Source of the DNA: Granulosicoccus sp.
GTDB taxonomy: Bacteria > Pseudomonadota > Gammaproteobacteria > Granulosicoccales > Granulosicoccaceae
Assembly (NCBI GenBank): GCA_023301795.1
Contig: JALZVU010000238.1
Coordinates: 1-48,707 of the forward strand
Length of the DNA stretch: 48,707 nucleotides
Direction of reading: 5' to 3'
The notes under the pieces were generated by a model. That model ran no database searches. It was given only the letters and a program-made list of their open reading frames with translations, and was not told the origin of the DNA. Below are positions 35,094-46,858 of this stretch, one piece after another (the stretch's first letter is position 1; each line of letters starts with the position of its first letter). The position numbers and the translations under genes were made by a program.

Positions 35094-35552
35094 ATGCAGC
35101 GAGCAAGTCCTCAAGTTGTCAGCGTAGTTGAGCCGGTAGTCAGCGGTCTGGGCTACGAGCTTGTGGGCGCAGAGTTTGGTCAGGCAGAGAATGGTCAGAC
35201 GCTGCGAGTCTACATTGACAAGGACGATGGCATCCTCATGGAAGACTGTGCTGCTGTCAGTCGTCAGCTTAATGCGGTACTGGATGTTGAAGATACGATA
35301 AAGAGTGCTTATTTGCTGGAAGTGTCATCGCCAGGGGTCGATCGCCCATTGTTCACTGAGGCGCAATTTGCGGCTCAGGTAGGTGAGCAGGTACGCGTGA
35401 GAATGGCGGACGGAGTGAACGGCAGGCGTAATTTTAAAGGGCGACTTGTGGGTGTGGAAAATGCGAATGCGGTGGTTGAGGTAGACGGTATTGATTACGA
35501 TCTGCCAGTGACTGACGTTGAGCAAGCCCATCTCATCGGACGTATGCCTTGA
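35094..35552 (+). CDS. rimP: Ribosome maturation factor RimP
   Basis: This is a 152-residue cytoplasmic protein needed for maturation of the 30S ribosomal subunit. It has the two-domain RimP layout: an N-terminal alpha/beta domain with LGYELVGAEFG and TLRVYIDKDDGI, the LEVSSPGVDRPLF signature in the middle, and an SH3-like C-terminal barrel. The operon order rimP-nusA-infB is conserved across bacteria. It lies 40 bases after a leader terminator, which probably controls it. Confidence 0.96.
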   Translation: MQRASPQVVSVVEPVVSGLGYELVGAEFGQAENGQTLRVYIDKDDGILMEDCAAVSRQLNAVLDVEDTIKSAYLLEVSSPGVDRPLFTEAQFAAQVGEQVRVRMADGVNGRRNFKGRLVGVENANAVVEVDGIDYDLPVTDVEQAHLIGRMP

Positions 35553-35661
35553 TGGCGTCGGTCAGGTGGTGGTCTGAGGGTCGGCATCGGGCTGTTCAGA
35601 ATAACAACAACAGTAACTTTACAAGTGGGCTTTGCGCACTTCGTACTGAGGCTTGTGATAA

Positions 35662-37185
35662 ATGAGTAAAGAGATACTCCTGGTAGTTGACGCTGTCTCA
35701 AATGAGAAGGGCGTTGACGAGGGCATTATATTTGAAGCGCTGGAAGCTGCGCTGGCATCGGCGACGCGTAAGCGACACGGTGGTGATATTGAGGTGCGCG
35801 TCTCTATCGATCGCACCACAGGTGATTACCTCACCTATCGTTGTTGGGAAATCGTCGAAGATGATGCCGAGATGGAATTCCCCCTTCGGCAGATCACAAT
35901 TTCCGCAGCACAATATGATGACGAATCTCTCGGGTTAGGTGGCTTTGTTGAAGAAGAAATCGATTCAGTCGATTTCGGAAGAATAGCTGCGCAAACCGCC
36001 AAACAAGTCATTGTCCAGAAGGTCCGCGAGGCCGAGCGCGAGAGGGTCGTCGACGCCTATCGCGATCGCGTTGGCGAGCTGGTCATGGGTATCGTCAAGC
36101 GCCTTGAGCGCGGTGGTGTGTACCTTGATCTGGGCAGCAATGCGGAAGCCTACATTTCCCGCGAAGACATGATTCCCCGTGAAGCTGTTCGCCCTGGCGA
36201 TCGGTTGCGAGGTTATCTTCGCGAGGTACGTAGCGAGCCCCGTGGTCCACAATTGTTTGTGACGCGGACAGCACCAGAATTTCTTATCGAGCTTTTCAAG
36301 CTTGAAGTACCTGAGGTTGGTCAGGGCGTTATATTAATCAACGGTGCAGCTCGTGATCCTAGCGCCCGTGCCAAGATTGCTGTCTCATCATTAGATCCCA
36401 GACTTGATCCAGTGGGCGCTTGTGTAGGTATGCGCGGTTCTCGAGTGCAAACGGTGTCTAACGAGCTCGCAGGTGAGCGCATCGATATCATTCTGCATAA
36501 TGAGAATCCTGCGCAATTCGTTATCAACGCCATGGCCCCGGCGGAAGTCAAGGGCATTGTGGTCGATGAAGAAAAAGGCAGCATGGACATCGCTGTCGAG
36601 AGTGAGAAGCTGTCGCTGGCAATAGGGCGCGGCGGTCAGAATGTCCGACTAGCCTCGGAGCTGACGGGCTGGACGCTGAACGTGATGGATGAATCGGCAG
36701 CTGAAGAGAAAAGCGAAGAAGAGTCCAAGGTGACTGTTCAGGTATTTGTCGATCAGCTGGATGTCGATGAAGAAGTTGCACTTATTCTTGTGCAGGAAGG
36801 GTTTACCACCGTTGAGGAAGTGGCTTATGTACCTCGCGATGAATTGCTGGACATTGACGAATTCGAAGAGGAAATCGTTGACGAGTTGCGTAGTCGCGCT
36901 CAGGATGCTCTCCTGACAAAAGCTATCGCAACAGAAGAAAAGCTTGGTGGCAACACGCCAACGGCTGAGCTAATTGCCATGGAAGGGATGAGTGAAGAGC
37001 TTGCTTTTGAAATGGCGTCTCATGAAATATTGACAGTTGATGACCTGGCAGATCAATCCATAGACGATCTTATGGTGGTTCAGGGTATGAATGAAGAACT
37101 TGCCGGAACGCTGATCATGAAGGCGCGAGAGAGCTGGTTCGCCGACGAAGAGGCTGGGGCTGATGAGCCGGAGCCGAGCACATGA
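35662..37185 (+). CDS. nusA: Transcription termination/antitermination factor NusA
   Basis: This is a 507-residue factor that binds RNA polymerase and nascent RNA. Domains are in the usual order: N-terminal domain (1-135), S1 ([16 protein letters not shown]), KH1 ([17 protein letters not shown]), KH2 ([14 protein letters not shown]) and two acidic AR repeats at the C-terminus (about 365-430 and 440-495). The two AR repeats, as in E. coli, support a gammaproteobacterial origin. The start at [16 protein letters not shown] matches the family. The gap to infB is 120 bases. Confidence 0.97.
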   Translation: MSKEILLVVDAVSNEKGVDEGIIFEALEAALASATRKRHGGDIEVRVSIDRTTGDYLTYRCWEIVEDDAEMEFPLRQITISAAQYDDESLGLGGFVEEEIDSVDFGRIAAQTAKQVIVQKVREAERERVVDAYRDRVGELVMGIVKRLERGGVYLDLGSNAEAYISREDMIPREAVRPGDRLRGYLREVRSEPRGPQLFVTRTAPEFLIELFKLEVPEVGQGVILINGAARDPSARAKIAVSSLDPRLDPVGACVGMRGSRVQTVSNELAGERIDIILHNENPAQFVINAMAPAEVKGIVVDEEKGSMDIAVESEKLSLAIGRGGQNVRLASELTGWTLNVMDESAAEEKSEEESKVTVQVFVDQLDVDEEVALILVQEGFTTVEEVAYVPRDELLDIDEFEEEIVDELRSRAQDALLTKAIATEEKLGGNTPTAELIAMEGMSEELAFEMASHEILTVDDLADQSIDDLMVVQGMNEELAGTLIMKARESWFADEEAGADEPEPST

Positions 37186-37305
37186 TCTTTTAGCAGCTGA
37201 AGGTAGCGCTCGCGGTTTTGTATGGTGAGCAAGGGTTCGTGGCAAAGTGAATAGATAGTAGTAACGTCCGGCGATGCTGGTCGTACAGGAAAAACAAGAG
37301 AAGCT

Positions 37306-40209
37306 ATGGCTGAAGTAACTGTAAAACAGCTCGCGCAGGTCGTTGGAACACCGATTGAAAAGTTGCTTGTGCAACTTGGAGATGCGGGTATTCCCAAAAC
37401 TGGCGAAAACGACATGATCTCCGATTCGGAGAAGTTGACGTTGCTGACGCACCTTCGAGAGTCTCGTGGGCAAGCCGCTCCAGGTGGCGCTAGTAAAAAG
37501 ATTACGCTTAAGCGTAAGCGTGTCAGTGAGTTGAAAACTGATGCGTCCGGGCGCAAGAAAGTGAATGTCGAGGTACGTGGTAAACGTACCTATACTCGCC
37601 CGGGCGAAGATGCGGCTCCTACAGAGTCTGCTGCGCCGTCTGCATCTGAAGAGGTGGCAGCTGAGGCTGAGTCTGCACCTGCGAAAGTTGCACCGCCCGT
37701 GGTTGACGCGAAAGCGGCAGCTGCAGCGGAGGCAGATGTTGCCAATCAGGTAGCTGCTCAAGCAGCTAATGAAGCTGCTAGCCAAGCTGCTGAGGAGGCC
37801 GCTAATGCTGTGGCCAGTCAGGCAGCTGCCAGCCAGGCTGCTGCGGATTCCGCTGCGCCTGCACAAGATGCATCACCAGCCAGCGCGCCGCCACCATCAG
37901 AGAATGATGTAGTCGCAGCGTTAGAGAAACAGGCGGCCGCAGCTGCGGTAGCTGCACAGGTCGAACAGGCAGCTGCAGCAAGTGCAGCGCCTGCGAAACC
38001 TGCAGCCGAATTGTCTTCGGCTGATAAAGCAAAACTCGTACGCGAAGCTGAAAAGCGCGCCGAGATGGAAGCGCAAGCGCGTGCCGTTGCTGAGCGCATG
38101 GCCGAGAAGCAGGTTGCTGGCGAGAGACGACGTGAGTCGGACGAAAATGCCAAGCGCGAACAGGAGCGACGCGAGCAGGAACGTGTCGCTGCTGAGCTCC
38201 AGCGTCGCGCTGCCATGGAAGCCCAACAGGCTGCCAGTAGCAATGATCGCGGTGGTGCACGTGGCGCTGACAAACCGAAAGGTAAGGGTCGCGGCAAAGG
38301 CGGCGGTGGTGGTGGCGGTGGTGATACCCGTTACGGTCGTAACCAGTTGCACGTGGCCAAGGGCAAGTCAGGCCGCAGAAAAGGCAAGGCGAAGCGCTCT
38401 ATGCCGGCAAACTTCGAAGCCAAGCATGGTTTCGAGATGCCTACCACGCCGGTTGTGCGTGAGGTAGACGTGCCAGAGACCATTACGGTTGCCGAGCTTG
38501 CTAACAAGATGGCTGTCAAGGCAGCTGAAGTTATCAAGGCGATGATGAGCATGGGCGTCATGGCGACCATCAATCAACTGCTCGATCAGGATACGGCCAT
38601 CCTTGTTGTTGAAGAGATGGGTCACAAAGCCAATCCTATGAGCGCTGATGATGTCGAAGCAGCGTTGGCAGCTCTGGTAGCGGGCGACACTGAAGGTGAC
38701 GTCGAGCCTCGTGCACCAGTTGTCACTATCATGGGTCACGTTGATCACGGTAAGACGTCATTGCTGGATTACATCAGAACCTCCAGAGTGGCCTCAGGCG
38801 AAGCGGGTGGTATCACGCAGCATATCGGTGCTTATCAGACTGAAACCGAGAATGGTGCCATTACTTTCCTCGATACACCGGGTCACGCGGCGTTTACCTC
38901 GATGCGTGCACGTGGCGCGCAGGCAACGGATATCGTTGTCCTGGTGGTTGCGGCAGACGATGGTGTTATGCCGCAAACCATAGAAGGTATCCAGCATGCT
39001 CGTGCAGCAGCGGTGCCAATGATCGTTGCGGTTAACAAGATGGACAAAGAAGGTGCTGATCCGGAGCGCGTGCGAAACGAGCTTTCTCAGCACGGTGTTA
39101 TCTCGGAGGACTGGGGTGGTGACACACAATTTGTACCGTTATCAGCCCTGACGGGCGATGGTGTTGATAAATTGCTTGAAGGGTTGTTGCTGCAGGCTGA
39201 AGTACTCGAGCTCGGTGCGGTAAACGATGGTAATGCCTCCGGTATTGTCATTGAAGCCTCACTGGACAAGGGTAAGGGGCCAGTTGCCACCATTCTTGTG
39301 CAAAACGGAACACTCAAACGCGGCGACAGCTTCATCTGTGGACAGGTAACAGGTCGTGTACGTGCCATGTTCGATGAGAACGGCAAAGCAGTTGATGAGG
39401 CAGGTCCATCTACACCTGTTCAGGTGCTGGGTCTGTCATCAACACCGAATGCCGGTGATGAGATGCTCGTGGCATCTGATGAAAAGAGTGCACGTGAACT
39501 GGCTGAGCTTCGTCATGGCAAGCAACGTGATGCTCGTCTTGCCGAACGCCGACCACAGCGTATGGAAGATGTGTTCTCGCAGATTAAGGGCAACGTGCCT
39601 TCTGTCAATTTCGTCGTCAAGGCGGATGTAAAAGGTAGTTACGAAGCCATTCGCGACTCCCTTGAGAAGCTCAGCACAGACGAAGTGGAAGTTCGCATCG
39701 TCGGTGGTGGTGTTGGTGGTATCAACGAGTCGGACGCCAATCTGGCATCTGCCTCTGGTGCAATACTGGTCGGATTCAATGTCCGGGCAGATGCCTCAGC
39801 ACGCCGCTTGATTCAAGAGCAGGAAACTGATCTTCGTTATTACAGCATCATCTACGAACTCATTGATCTTGCCAAGATGCTTGCTGGTGGCCTTCTGGCA
39901 CCAGAAGTTCGCGAACGCATTATCGGTAACGCCGAGGTTGGCGAGGTCTTTACTTCACCGAAGTTTGGTCAGATTGCTGGTTGTATGGTGGTCGATGGTG
40001 TGGTCAGAAAAGACGAGCCCATACGAGTACTGCGCGACAACGTGGTCATCTACGAAGGCGAGCTTGAATCACTAAGACGCTTTAAAGATGACGTTAAGGA
40101 AGTGCGCATGGGTACTGAATGCGGTATCGGCGTTAAGAACTACACAGACGTCAAGCCTGGCGACATGATCGAGGTGTTTGAACGCACCGAAGTTGCCAGA
40201 ACGCTTTAA
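37306..40209 (+). CDS. infB: Translation initiation factor IF-2
   Basis: This is a 967-residue GTPase that brings initiator tRNA to the 30S subunit. The N-terminal IF2_N domain ([15 protein letters not shown]) is followed by a long low-complexity region (about residues 100-350), very rich in Ala, Glu and Arg with a Gly-rich patch. A second IF2_N-like segment ([16 protein letters not shown]) comes next. The G domain has [15 protein letters not shown] and NKMD. Domains II-IV complete the protein to a normal C-terminus. Long antisense frames over the Ala-rich part are shadows. Confidence 0.97.
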   Translation: MAEVTVKQLAQVVGTPIEKLLVQLGDAGIPKTGENDMISDSEKLTLLTHLRESRGQAAPGGASKKITLKRKRVSELKTDASGRKKVNVEVRGKRTYTRPGEDAAPTESAAPSASEEVAAEAESAPAKVAPPVVDAKAAAAAEADVANQVAAQAANEAASQAAEEAANAVASQAAASQAAADSAAPAQDASPASAPPPSENDVVAALEKQAAAAAVAAQVEQAAAASAAPAKPAAELSSADKAKLVREAEKRAEMEAQARAVAERMAEKQVAGERRRESDENAKREQERREQERVAAELQRRAAMEAQQAASSNDRGGARGADKPKGKGRGKGGGGGGGGDTRYGRNQLHVAKGKSGRRKGKAKRSMPANFEAKHGFEMPTTPVVREVDVPETITVAELANKMAVKAAEVIKAMMSMGVMATINQLLDQDTAILVVEEMGHKANPMSADDVEAALAALVAGDTEGDVEPRAPVVTIMGHVDHGKTSLLDYIRTSRVASGEAGGITQHIGAYQTETENGAITFLDTPGHAAFTSMRARGAQATDIVVLVVAADDGVMPQTIEGIQHARAAAVPMIVAVNKMDKEGADPERVRNELSQHGVISEDWGGDTQFVPLSALTGDGVDKLLEGLLLQAEVLELGAVNDGNASGIVIEASLDKGKGPVATILVQNGTLKRGDSFICGQVTGRVRAMFDENGKAVDEAGPSTPVQVLGLSSTPNAGDEMLVASDEKSARELAELRHGKQRDARLAERRPQRMEDVFSQIKGNVPSVNFVVKADVKGSYEAIRDSLEKLSTDEVEVRIVGGGVGGINESDANLASASGAILVGFNVRADASARRLIQEQETDLRYYSIIYELIDLAKMLAGGLLAPEVRERIIGNAEVGEVFTSPKFGQIAGCMVVDGVVRKDEPIRVLRDNVVIYEGELESLRRFKDDVKEVRMGTECGIGVKNYTDVKPGDMIEVFERTEVARTL

Positions 40210-40248
40210 GCAATCACGTGATACAGCAGTACAGGAGTTATTCAGTTA

Positions 40249-40671
40249 GTGCCTAGCGATTATCCTCGTAGCCATAGAGTGGCCGATTTCATCCAACGGG
40301 AGTTATCGGTTCTTATTCGTAACGAGCTGAAGGATCCCAGACTTTCACCGATGCTGACGATCGCATCGGTGGATGTCTCCAGAGATCTGTCAGTGGCCAA
40401 AATCTACTTTTCTGTATTTGATCCAGAGGAGCGAGATCCCTCTCAAGAAGCTTTGACCAGTGCGTCGGGTTTTTTGCGCAGGCAGCTTGCTCGCCAGATG
40501 AAGACTCGTACTGTGCCGCAGCTGCGGTTTCTCTATGACGATTCCGCTGAACGTGGTGCTCATATGTCGGCGGTTATTGCTGATGCGGTGGCCAGTAATA
40601 CCACTGACGACGAGAATCCGGATACTGCCGCCAGTGCAGAATCGGACAGCGACGCAGCGCCGAAAACATAG
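40249..40671 (+). CDS. rbfA: Ribosome-binding factor A
   Basis: This is a 140-residue cold-shock and 16S-processing factor with a KH-like fold. RSHRVADFIQRELSVLIRNE and DPRLSPMLTIASVDVSRDLS are diagnostic. The start is GTG 40249, with CAGGAG upstream. The last 25 residues are acidic and low-complexity (TTDDENPDTAASAESDSDA), longer than in E. coli. It sits between infB and truB as in most gammaproteobacteria. Confidence 0.95.
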   Translation: MPSDYPRSHRVADFIQRELSVLIRNELKDPRLSPMLTIASVDVSRDLSVAKIYFSVFDPEERDPSQEALTSASGFLRRQLARQMKTRTVPQLRFLYDDSAERGAHMSAVIADAVASNTTDDENPDTAASAESDSDAAPKT

Positions 40672-40686
40672 CCTAGGCTGGATTTT

Positions 40687-41805
40687 ATGGCTCGACGACA
40701 TCGACGCGGGCGCCCGGTACACGGGATCCTGCTGCTGGACAAGCCCAGCGGCGGGAGTTCCAACCACGCCTTGCAGAAAGCCAAACGTCTGTTTGGTGCC
40801 GCCAAGGCGGGACACACGGGCAGTCTGGATCCGCTGGCAACTGGCATGTTGCCTATCTGTTTTGGCGAGGCCACCAAACTGAGTGCCTTTTTGCTCGATG
40901 CGGACAAAGGCTATGAGACCACGCTGAAGTTGGGCATCACGACGAATTCTGCGGATGCTGACGGCGAAGTGGTGCAGGAGAGGCCGGTTCCGGCTGATCT
41001 GGATCGCGCAGCCTTTGAGAAAATCTGTGCACAATTCATGGGGCCGATCATGCAGGTTCCGCCTATGGTTTCGGCCATAAAGATTGACGGTAAAAGGCTT
41101 TACAAGCTTGCGCGAGAAGGCATTGAAGTCGATCGACCGCCGCGACCGGTCACTATTCATTCATTAGAAGTATTGTCTTTCTCAGGTGATACTGCGCGCC
41201 TCGCAGTGTGCTGTTCTAAAGGTACCTACATCCGATCTTTGGTTACTGATATCGGCGAGGCTATTGGTTGCGGTGCGCATGTGAGTGCGTTGCGCCGCAC
41301 TTTTGTGTCGCCCTTCGAGCAAATGCCGATGATCAGCATCGAGACGCTCGAACAGATGATGGCGCAATTGTCGGCGGAGGCGCCGGATTCAGAAGGTCCG
41401 GAAAAAACCCAGACCTCAGAGGTTCAACCCATCTATTTTCAGCCCTCCGGCTCTGTCGGATCGCCAGGCGTTGCGCCATCGATGAATGCACCAGATTCTG
41501 CACAATCATCAGACGCTGAGCGCGCTGTCGTTCAGCCGCCTGATGCTTCTCTATGGCCGATTCTGGATGCTCTTTTGCTGCCATCTGATGCTGGGCTTGG
41601 GCACCTGCCTTCTGTCACATTAGATGCTGGAGCTGACACTGTATTCGGAAACGGCAATCCCGCTAGTTGCCAGATGGACTTCGAGCCAGATCCCAGCGAA
41701 AAGACGCTCTGTCGGGTTTATGACAGCGCTCGACGCCTTGCTGGTCTGGGAGAGGTGAGCGATGTGGGAAGGGTGTCACCTCGACGCGTTCTCCAGTGGG
41801 ATTGA
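40687..41805 (+). CDS. truB: tRNA pseudouridine(55) synthase TruB, with linker insertion
   Basis: The enzyme makes pseudouridine 55 in the T-loop of tRNAs. The catalytic Asp is in GHTGSLDPLATGMLP, and GILLLDKPSGGSSN and YIRSLVTDIGEAIGCGAH are also conserved. At 372 residues it is longer than E. coli TruB (314). The extra length is a Ser/Pro/Glu-rich stretch at about residues 233-288 between the catalytic core and the C-terminal domain that begins LWPILDALLLPSD. The stretch looks disordered. The frame is intact on both sides, so it is an insertion rather than damage. Confidence 0.95.
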   Translation: MARRHRRGRPVHGILLLDKPSGGSSNHALQKAKRLFGAAKAGHTGSLDPLATGMLPICFGEATKLSAFLLDADKGYETTLKLGITTNSADADGEVVQERPVPADLDRAAFEKICAQFMGPIMQVPPMVSAIKIDGKRLYKLAREGIEVDRPPRPVTIHSLEVLSFSGDTARLAVCCSKGTYIRSLVTDIGEAIGCGAHVSALRRTFVSPFEQMPMISIETLEQMMAQLSAEAPDSEGPEKTQTSEVQPIYFQPSGSVGSPGVAPSMNAPDSAQSSDAERAVVQPPDASLWPILDALLLPSDAGLGHLPSVTLDAGADTVFGNGNPASCQMDFEPDPSEKTLCRVYDSARRLAGLGEVSDVGRVSPRRVLQWD

Positions 41806-41828
41806 GCGCTGATCAAACCTGATACAAT
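41802..41828 (+). promoter_or_regulatory. Promoter of rpsO
   Basis: TTGAGC (41802-41807) and TACAAT (41823-41828), 15 bases apart, with a TG one base before the -10 (TGATACAAT), form a plausible extended -10 promoter. It begins at the end of truB and would start transcripts about 55 bases before rpsO, as in E. coli, where rpsO has its own promoter. Confidence 0.5.
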
Positions 41829-41890
41829 ATGCGGCTTGCTGTGAGCCTAATTTCACAGTTTTTTTTCATTTAACGAGTAATTAATCCTAT

Positions 41891-42163
41891 ATGTCTTGCT
41901 TAAGCGCTGAACGAAAGGCGGAAATCGTCAAAGAACACCAAACAGACTCCACAGACACGGGGTCACCAGAAGTACAAGTTGCATTGCTGTCTGCGCGAAT
42001 CTCTCATCTCACTGAACACTTCAAAGCTCACAAGCACGATCACCACTCACGTCGTGGTCTGCTGAGAATGGTTAATCAGCGCCGCAAGCTGCTCGATTAC
42101 CTGCACCGTAAGGACGCCTCGCGTTACCAGAACCTGATCAAGCGTCTAGGTCTGCGTCGCTAG
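41891..42163 (+). CDS. rpsO: Ribosomal protein S15
   Basis: This is a 90-residue primary 16S-binding protein of the 30S subunit. The core [20 protein letters not shown] and [20 protein letters not shown] segments are typical, and the length is standard for S15. A stem of GGCTGC (42178-42183) and GCAGCC (42203-42208), followed by a short T-rich run, lies between it and pnp. It may be a weak terminator or an RNase III site, as found between rpsO and pnp in E. coli. Confidence 0.97.
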   Translation: MSCLSAERKAEIVKEHQTDSTDTGSPEVQVALLSARISHLTEHFKAHKHDHHSRRGLLRMVNQRRKLLDYLHRKDASRYQNLIKRLGLRR

Positions 42164-42298
42164 AAAGGCATGTCCGTGGCTGCTCAACTGAAATCAAGCT
42201 GTGCAGCCTATCTTTTGGCAGAGTATCGAGGCTTTGCGCCAGACCACGTTTAGTTTGCGTATCTGGCCGCAGGCCGCTTACCTTCTCAGGAATATTTT

Positions 42299-44410
42299 GT
42301 GACCATACATTCAAAAACATTTCAGTTCGGTAGTGAGACCGTAACCTTGCAGACCGGCGAAATCGCTCGTCAGGCAAGTTGTGCCATCGTTGCCAGCATG
42401 GGCGACACCGTTGTACTTGTTACTGCGGTAGGTCGACGTGAGGCAAAGCCAGGTCAGCCGTTTTTCCCGCTGACCATCAATTATCAGGAAAAGACATACG
42501 CTGCGGGTAAAATCCCCGGTGGTTTTTTCAAGCGTGAAGGTCGTCCCAGTGAGTCTGAAACACTGATCTCACGTCTTATTGATCGTCCACTTCGACCGCT
42601 ATTCCCAAAGGGTTTCATGAACGAGGTGCAAGTCATTGCAACCGTTATGTCTCTGGACCCTGAAATCAGCGCTGATATTCCTGCTCTACTGGGCGCTTCT
42701 GCAGCACTTGCGTGTTCCGGAATGCCATTTGCCGGCCCTATTGGCGCTGCAAAAGTGGGTTATATCAACGAAGAATATATACTTAATCCATCAGTTTCAC
42801 AGATGGAAGAGTCCAAGCTTGACCTCGTTGTAGCCGGTACAGACTCTGCGGTACTCATGGTTGAATCTGAAGCTGATCAATTGTCAGAATCCACCATGCT
42901 TGATGCCGTAATGTTCGGTCACGAGCAAATGCAGGTTGCTATCACTGCTATCAACGAGCTCAAAGCAGACGTTGCTGCAACTCCTTGGGACTGGAAAGCA
43001 CCTGAAGAAGATGCTTCACTGGCTCAGAAAGTTGACGATGCTGCTCGCGCAGATCTTACAGCTGCCTACCAGATTGCTGACAAAATGGCCCGTCAGGATG
43101 CAGCATCTGCAGCCAAGCAAAACGTCGTTGCCGCACTGGCAGCAGCAGATGGCGAAGACGGTTATTCCGCTTCGGATGTAAAAGGCGCCTTTTCCAAGCT
43201 GGAAAAATCAATCGTTCGTCGTCGTATTGTCGATGGTGAGCCACGTATTGATGGTCGTACGCCTGATACAGTTCGTCCCATTACGGTACACACTGGTGTT
43301 CTGCCACGTACTCACGGCTCTGCTGTGTTCACACGCGGTGAAACTCAGGCCATCGTTGCTGCCACACTGGGTACTACCCGGGATGCACAGATCATCGATG
43401 CGCTAAGCGGTGAGACACGCATGGCGTTCATGCTTCACTACAATTTTCCTCCATACTCGGTGGGTGAGACAGGTTTTGTTGGTTCTCCCAAGCGTCGCGA
43501 GATTGGTCACGGCAAGCTTGCCAAGCGAGGCGTGCAGGCTGTTATGCCGGATGAGGAAGAATTTCCGTACACCATCCGTGTTGTCTCGGAAATCACTGAA
43601 TCCAACGGTTCAAGTTCAATGGCATCCGTCTGTGGAACCAGCCTTGCACTCATGGACGCTGGTGTTCCATTGAAAGCACCTGTTGCCGGTATCGCGATGG
43701 GTCTGATCAAAGAAGACGACGGCTATGCGGTTCTGTCTGACATTCTGGGTGACGAAGATCATCTCGGTGACATGGACTTCAAGGTTGCAGGTTCCGCTAA
43801 TGGTGTTACCGCGTTGCAAATGGATATTAAAATTCAGGGCATCACGCGTGAGATCATGGAAAAAGCGCTTGAGCAGGCTAAGGGTGGTCGAATCTGGATT
43901 CTCGGTGAGATGGCCAAGGTGCTTGGCGAGGCGCGTGATGATCTGTCTGAGCACGCTCCACGTTTCATCACTATTAAAATCAATCCTGAAAAGATCGCAG
44001 CTGTTATTGGTAAGGGCGGAGCTGTTATCCGTGCACTAACTGAAGAAACAGGCGCAACTATCGACATCGGTGACGATGGCATGATCAAGATTGCTTCCAG
44101 CGACCGTCTGGCAGGTGAAGAGGCGCGAAAGCGCATTGAATTGATCACTGCTGATATCGAAGTCGGTACTATTTACGAAGGCCGCGTTCAGAAGCTCATG
44201 GACTTTGGTGCTTTCGTTAACATTCTGCCTGGTAAAGATGGTCTGGTACATATTTCTCAGATTTCTGAAAACCGCGTTCAAAACGTGGCCGACGAGCTGT
44301 CTGAAGGTCAGATGGTCAAGGTCAAGGTACTTGAAGTGGACAAGCAAGGTCGTATTCGCTTGAGCATGAAAGCAGTCGAAGAAGGCGAAGCGGTTTCTGC
44401 TGACGCTTGA
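42299..44410 (+). CDS. pnp: Polynucleotide phosphorylase
   Basis: This is a 703-residue 3'-5' phosphorolytic exoribonuclease and degradosome component. It has two RNase PH-like domains (the first opening with [17 protein letters not shown]; the second with [20 protein letters not shown]), a helical linker, then KH ([20 protein letters not shown]) and S1 ([19 protein letters not shown]) domains. The start is GTG 42299. The length is normal (E. coli 711). A strong terminator follows. Confidence 0.97.
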   Translation: MTIHSKTFQFGSETVTLQTGEIARQASCAIVASMGDTVVLVTAVGRREAKPGQPFFPLTINYQEKTYAAGKIPGGFFKREGRPSESETLISRLIDRPLRPLFPKGFMNEVQVIATVMSLDPEISADIPALLGASAALACSGMPFAGPIGAAKVGYINEEYILNPSVSQMEESKLDLVVAGTDSAVLMVESEADQLSESTMLDAVMFGHEQMQVAITAINELKADVAATPWDWKAPEEDASLAQKVDDAARADLTAAYQIADKMARQDAASAAKQNVVAALAAADGEDGYSASDVKGAFSKLEKSIVRRRIVDGEPRIDGRTPDTVRPITVHTGVLPRTHGSAVFTRGETQAIVAATLGTTRDAQIIDALSGETRMAFMLHYNFPPYSVGETGFVGSPKRREIGHGKLAKRGVQAVMPDEEEFPYTIRVVSEITESNGSSSMASVCGTSLALMDAGVPLKAPVAGIAMGLIKEDDGYAVLSDILGDEDHLGDMDFKVAGSANGVTALQMDIKIQGITREIMEKALEQAKGGRIWILGEMAKVLGEARDDLSEHAPRFITIKINPEKIAAVIGKGGAVIRALTEETGATIDIGDDGMIKIASSDRLAGEEARKRIELITADIEVGTIYEGRVQKLMDFGAFVNILPGKDGLVHISQISENRVQNVADELSEGQMVKVKVLEVDKQGRIRLSMKAVEEGEAVSADA

Positions 44411-44457
44411 TTAGTTGTGTGATTGTGTAACGCTTGGCTTTTGAGGCAAGTAGAGAA

Positions 44458-44480
44458 GGGAGCCTTGTGCTCCCTTTTTT
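44458..44480 (+). terminator. Intrinsic terminator after pnp
   Basis: GGGAGC (44458-44463), a 5-base loop, GCTCCC (44469-44474) and six T form a textbook Rho-independent terminator 48 bases after the pnp stop. It closes the rimP-to-pnp block. Confidence 0.9.
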
Positions 44481-44497
44481 GTGAGCGGTAAGCTGGA

Positions 44498-44535
44498 GTG
44501 ACGTGACGTGACGTGACGTGACGTGACGTGACGTG
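44498..44535 (+). repeat. ACGTG pentanucleotide tandem repeat, 7 copies
   Basis: Seven perfect ACGTG units (44501-44535), preceded by a partial GTG, lie in the 203-base gap between the pnp terminator and tadA. The tract is non-coding. Copy-number change here could alter spacing between any tadA promoter and its gene. Confidence 0.92.
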
Positions 44536-44613
44536 AGCTTAGCTGCGGTGTGATTCAGCTGACAAGTGAGTTTTTAGTATGTGTGTAGCTGTCCATTGAA
44601 ATAGCCAAAAGAC

Positions 44614-45081
44614 ATGACATCAAAACAGCAACAGCGCGTTGATCAACAACATATGCTTGATGCCTTACAGCTTGCACAACAAGCTGATGCGTTAAATGAA
44701 GTTCCGGTAGGTGCTCTTGTTGTTAGCAAGGGCAGGGTTGTCGGTACGGGGTACAACCGTTGTGTTGCCGACACGGATCCGTCAGCACACGCAGAAGTGC
44801 TGGCACTGCGCATGGCAGCTACAACGCTTGATAATTTCAGACTTGATGGCGCTACGTTGTACGTGACCCTAGAGCCTTGCCTTATGTGCTGTGGCGCGCT
44901 GCTACAAGCTCGTATTGCACGTCTTGTGTTCGGTGCTAGAGAGCCGCGTACAGGCGGTGTTGTCAGTGTGCATGAGTCGCTACGCTTGCACGGTGTGGAT
45001 CATCACGTCGCGATCACAGAAGGTGTTTGTGCAGACGAGAGCGCAGAGCTGCTGCGTCTTTTTTTCGAAAGGCGGCGTTGA
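44614..45081 (+). CDS. tadA: tRNA adenosine(34) deaminase TadA
   Basis: This 155-residue enzyme converts adenosine 34 to inosine in tRNA-Arg(ACG). The zinc site is complete: His and catalytic Glu in HAEVLALR and the two Cys of PCLMCCGALL. The region YVTLEPCLMC is typical of tRNA deaminases. It has its own transcription unit after the pnp terminator. Confidence 0.95.
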   Translation: MTSKQQQRVDQQHMLDALQLAQQADALNEVPVGALVVSKGRVVGTGYNRCVADTDPSAHAEVLALRMAATTLDNFRLDGATLYVTLEPCLMCCGALLQARIARLVFGAREPRTGGVVSVHESLRLHGVDHHVAITEGVCADESAELLRLFFERRR

Positions 45082-45247
45082 CATCTGACAGTGATATTAC
45101 TAGGTCTTTTGCTAAGGCCCGTTCGTCTGATGTCTTTTTTCAGTTAATCCGCCTGTGCCTATACGCTCCCGAGGGAGTGCGTGAATAGGGGGGGGCTGAT
45201 GAATGCTCTGCAATACTGGTACTCGTTGAGACACACCTTTGGGAGTG

Positions 45248-45841
45248 TCAGTGGGTGTCCTGCTCATCACCACCTTTGCCAGCGTCGCCCGTAAACTGGA
45301 TGAATGCCTGGTAGGCAACCGCCGCAACGCCCCAGCCCAATCCCACCACGACGCCTGCATCGATCAGCCCGCGCCATGGTTGGTCGATGCGATTCATCAA
45401 AACAACAAGGGTCACTATGCAAATGGTGGTGATCCACGCGGTGAGCATGCGCTTGCGCGTAGCGTCGAAGAAGCTCATGCAATAAAAGGGTGCAAAAACA
45501 ACGCTGAGCCAAGTCCAGTCCGTTTTAAGTTCGAACGCACGTCCTACAACTCTGGGCGCCCAGGTTTTCTGAAATGTTCGATAGCCTTCGGCGTAAGCCA
45601 TAAACGCCACACTGGCGGCAAGCGCTAGCCAATGCGTGGCCGTTAGTGAGAACCCGAACGCTGTAATACTGATGCTCAGAAGGCGTGTGATGGCAAACGA
45701 TAATAGTGCGACGACGCCGACAATGCCCCATGCCAGCGCGAAATAGCCGATCCACTGGTTTTTTGCTGTCACTTTGGTGCCCCGAGTGTTATCTGACGGC
45801 GTGTTACTTGTGGTGTTGGCCGTCTGTGAGCGGGTTGTCAT
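45248..45841 (-). CDS. Hypothetical inner-membrane protein
   Basis: This is a 197-residue protein I do not recognise. After a hydrophilic Thr/Ser/Asn-rich N-terminus (about 28 residues) come about five membrane segments, including WIGYFALAWGIVGVVALLSF, THWLALAASVAFMAYAEG and GLIDAGVVVGLGWGVAAVAY. The loop YRTFQKTWAPRVVGRA is strongly basic and aromatic. The C-terminus is acidic and ends EQDTH. It is on the strand opposite tadA and convergent with it, with a 166-base gap in which I see no gene. No function is proposed. Confidence 0.75.
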   Translation of the reverse strand: MTTRSQTANTTSNTPSDNTRGTKVTAKNQWIGYFALAWGIVGVVALLSFAITRLLSISITAFGFSLTATHWLALAASVAFMAYAEGYRTFQKTWAPRVVGRAFELKTDWTWLSVVFAPFYCMSFFDATRKRMLTAWITTICIVTLVVLMNRIDQPWRGLIDAGVVVGLGWGVAAVAYQAFIQFTGDAGKGGDEQDTH

Positions 45842-45927
45842 CGGGGTGCTGCCTCGAACAGCCTTTTAATTACTGGAAGACGGTTCAGGGTAATAAGATT
45901 GAGTGTCATTTGCAATTGAAAACAACG

Positions 45928-45957
45928 TTGACAGGGATAACTGGCCACTAATATATA
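45928..45957 (+). promoter_or_regulatory. Probable promoter of the tonB-like gene
   Basis: A consensus TTGACA (45928-45933) is followed after 18 bases by TATATA (45952-45957) in an AT-rich stretch. The predicted transcript has a leader of about 120 bases before the TonB-like start. I do not see a convincing Fur box around it. Confidence 0.5.
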
Positions 45958-46086
45958 GGTTTGTGGACGTTTTCGAGGATGCAAGTCTGTGAATATTGAT
46001 ATTCTGTAAACGGGCGAGCAGCGCGACAGTCTGCCTATTTTCCATCCTTGGACAGACTCCTCTAGTAGCCTCATTAGATCATCCAA

Positions 46087-46851
<765 letters not shown>

Positions 46852-46858
46852 TTACAGC

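Noticed and set aside
37802-38352. Several antisense ORFs of 140-160 residues over infB
   Set aside because: They mirror the GC-rich, Ala/Arg-coding low-complexity part of IF-2 and have no domain signals.
45895-45930. Fur box before the tonB-like gene
   Set aside because: The AT-rich sequence matches the 7-1-7 Fur consensus poorly on both strands.
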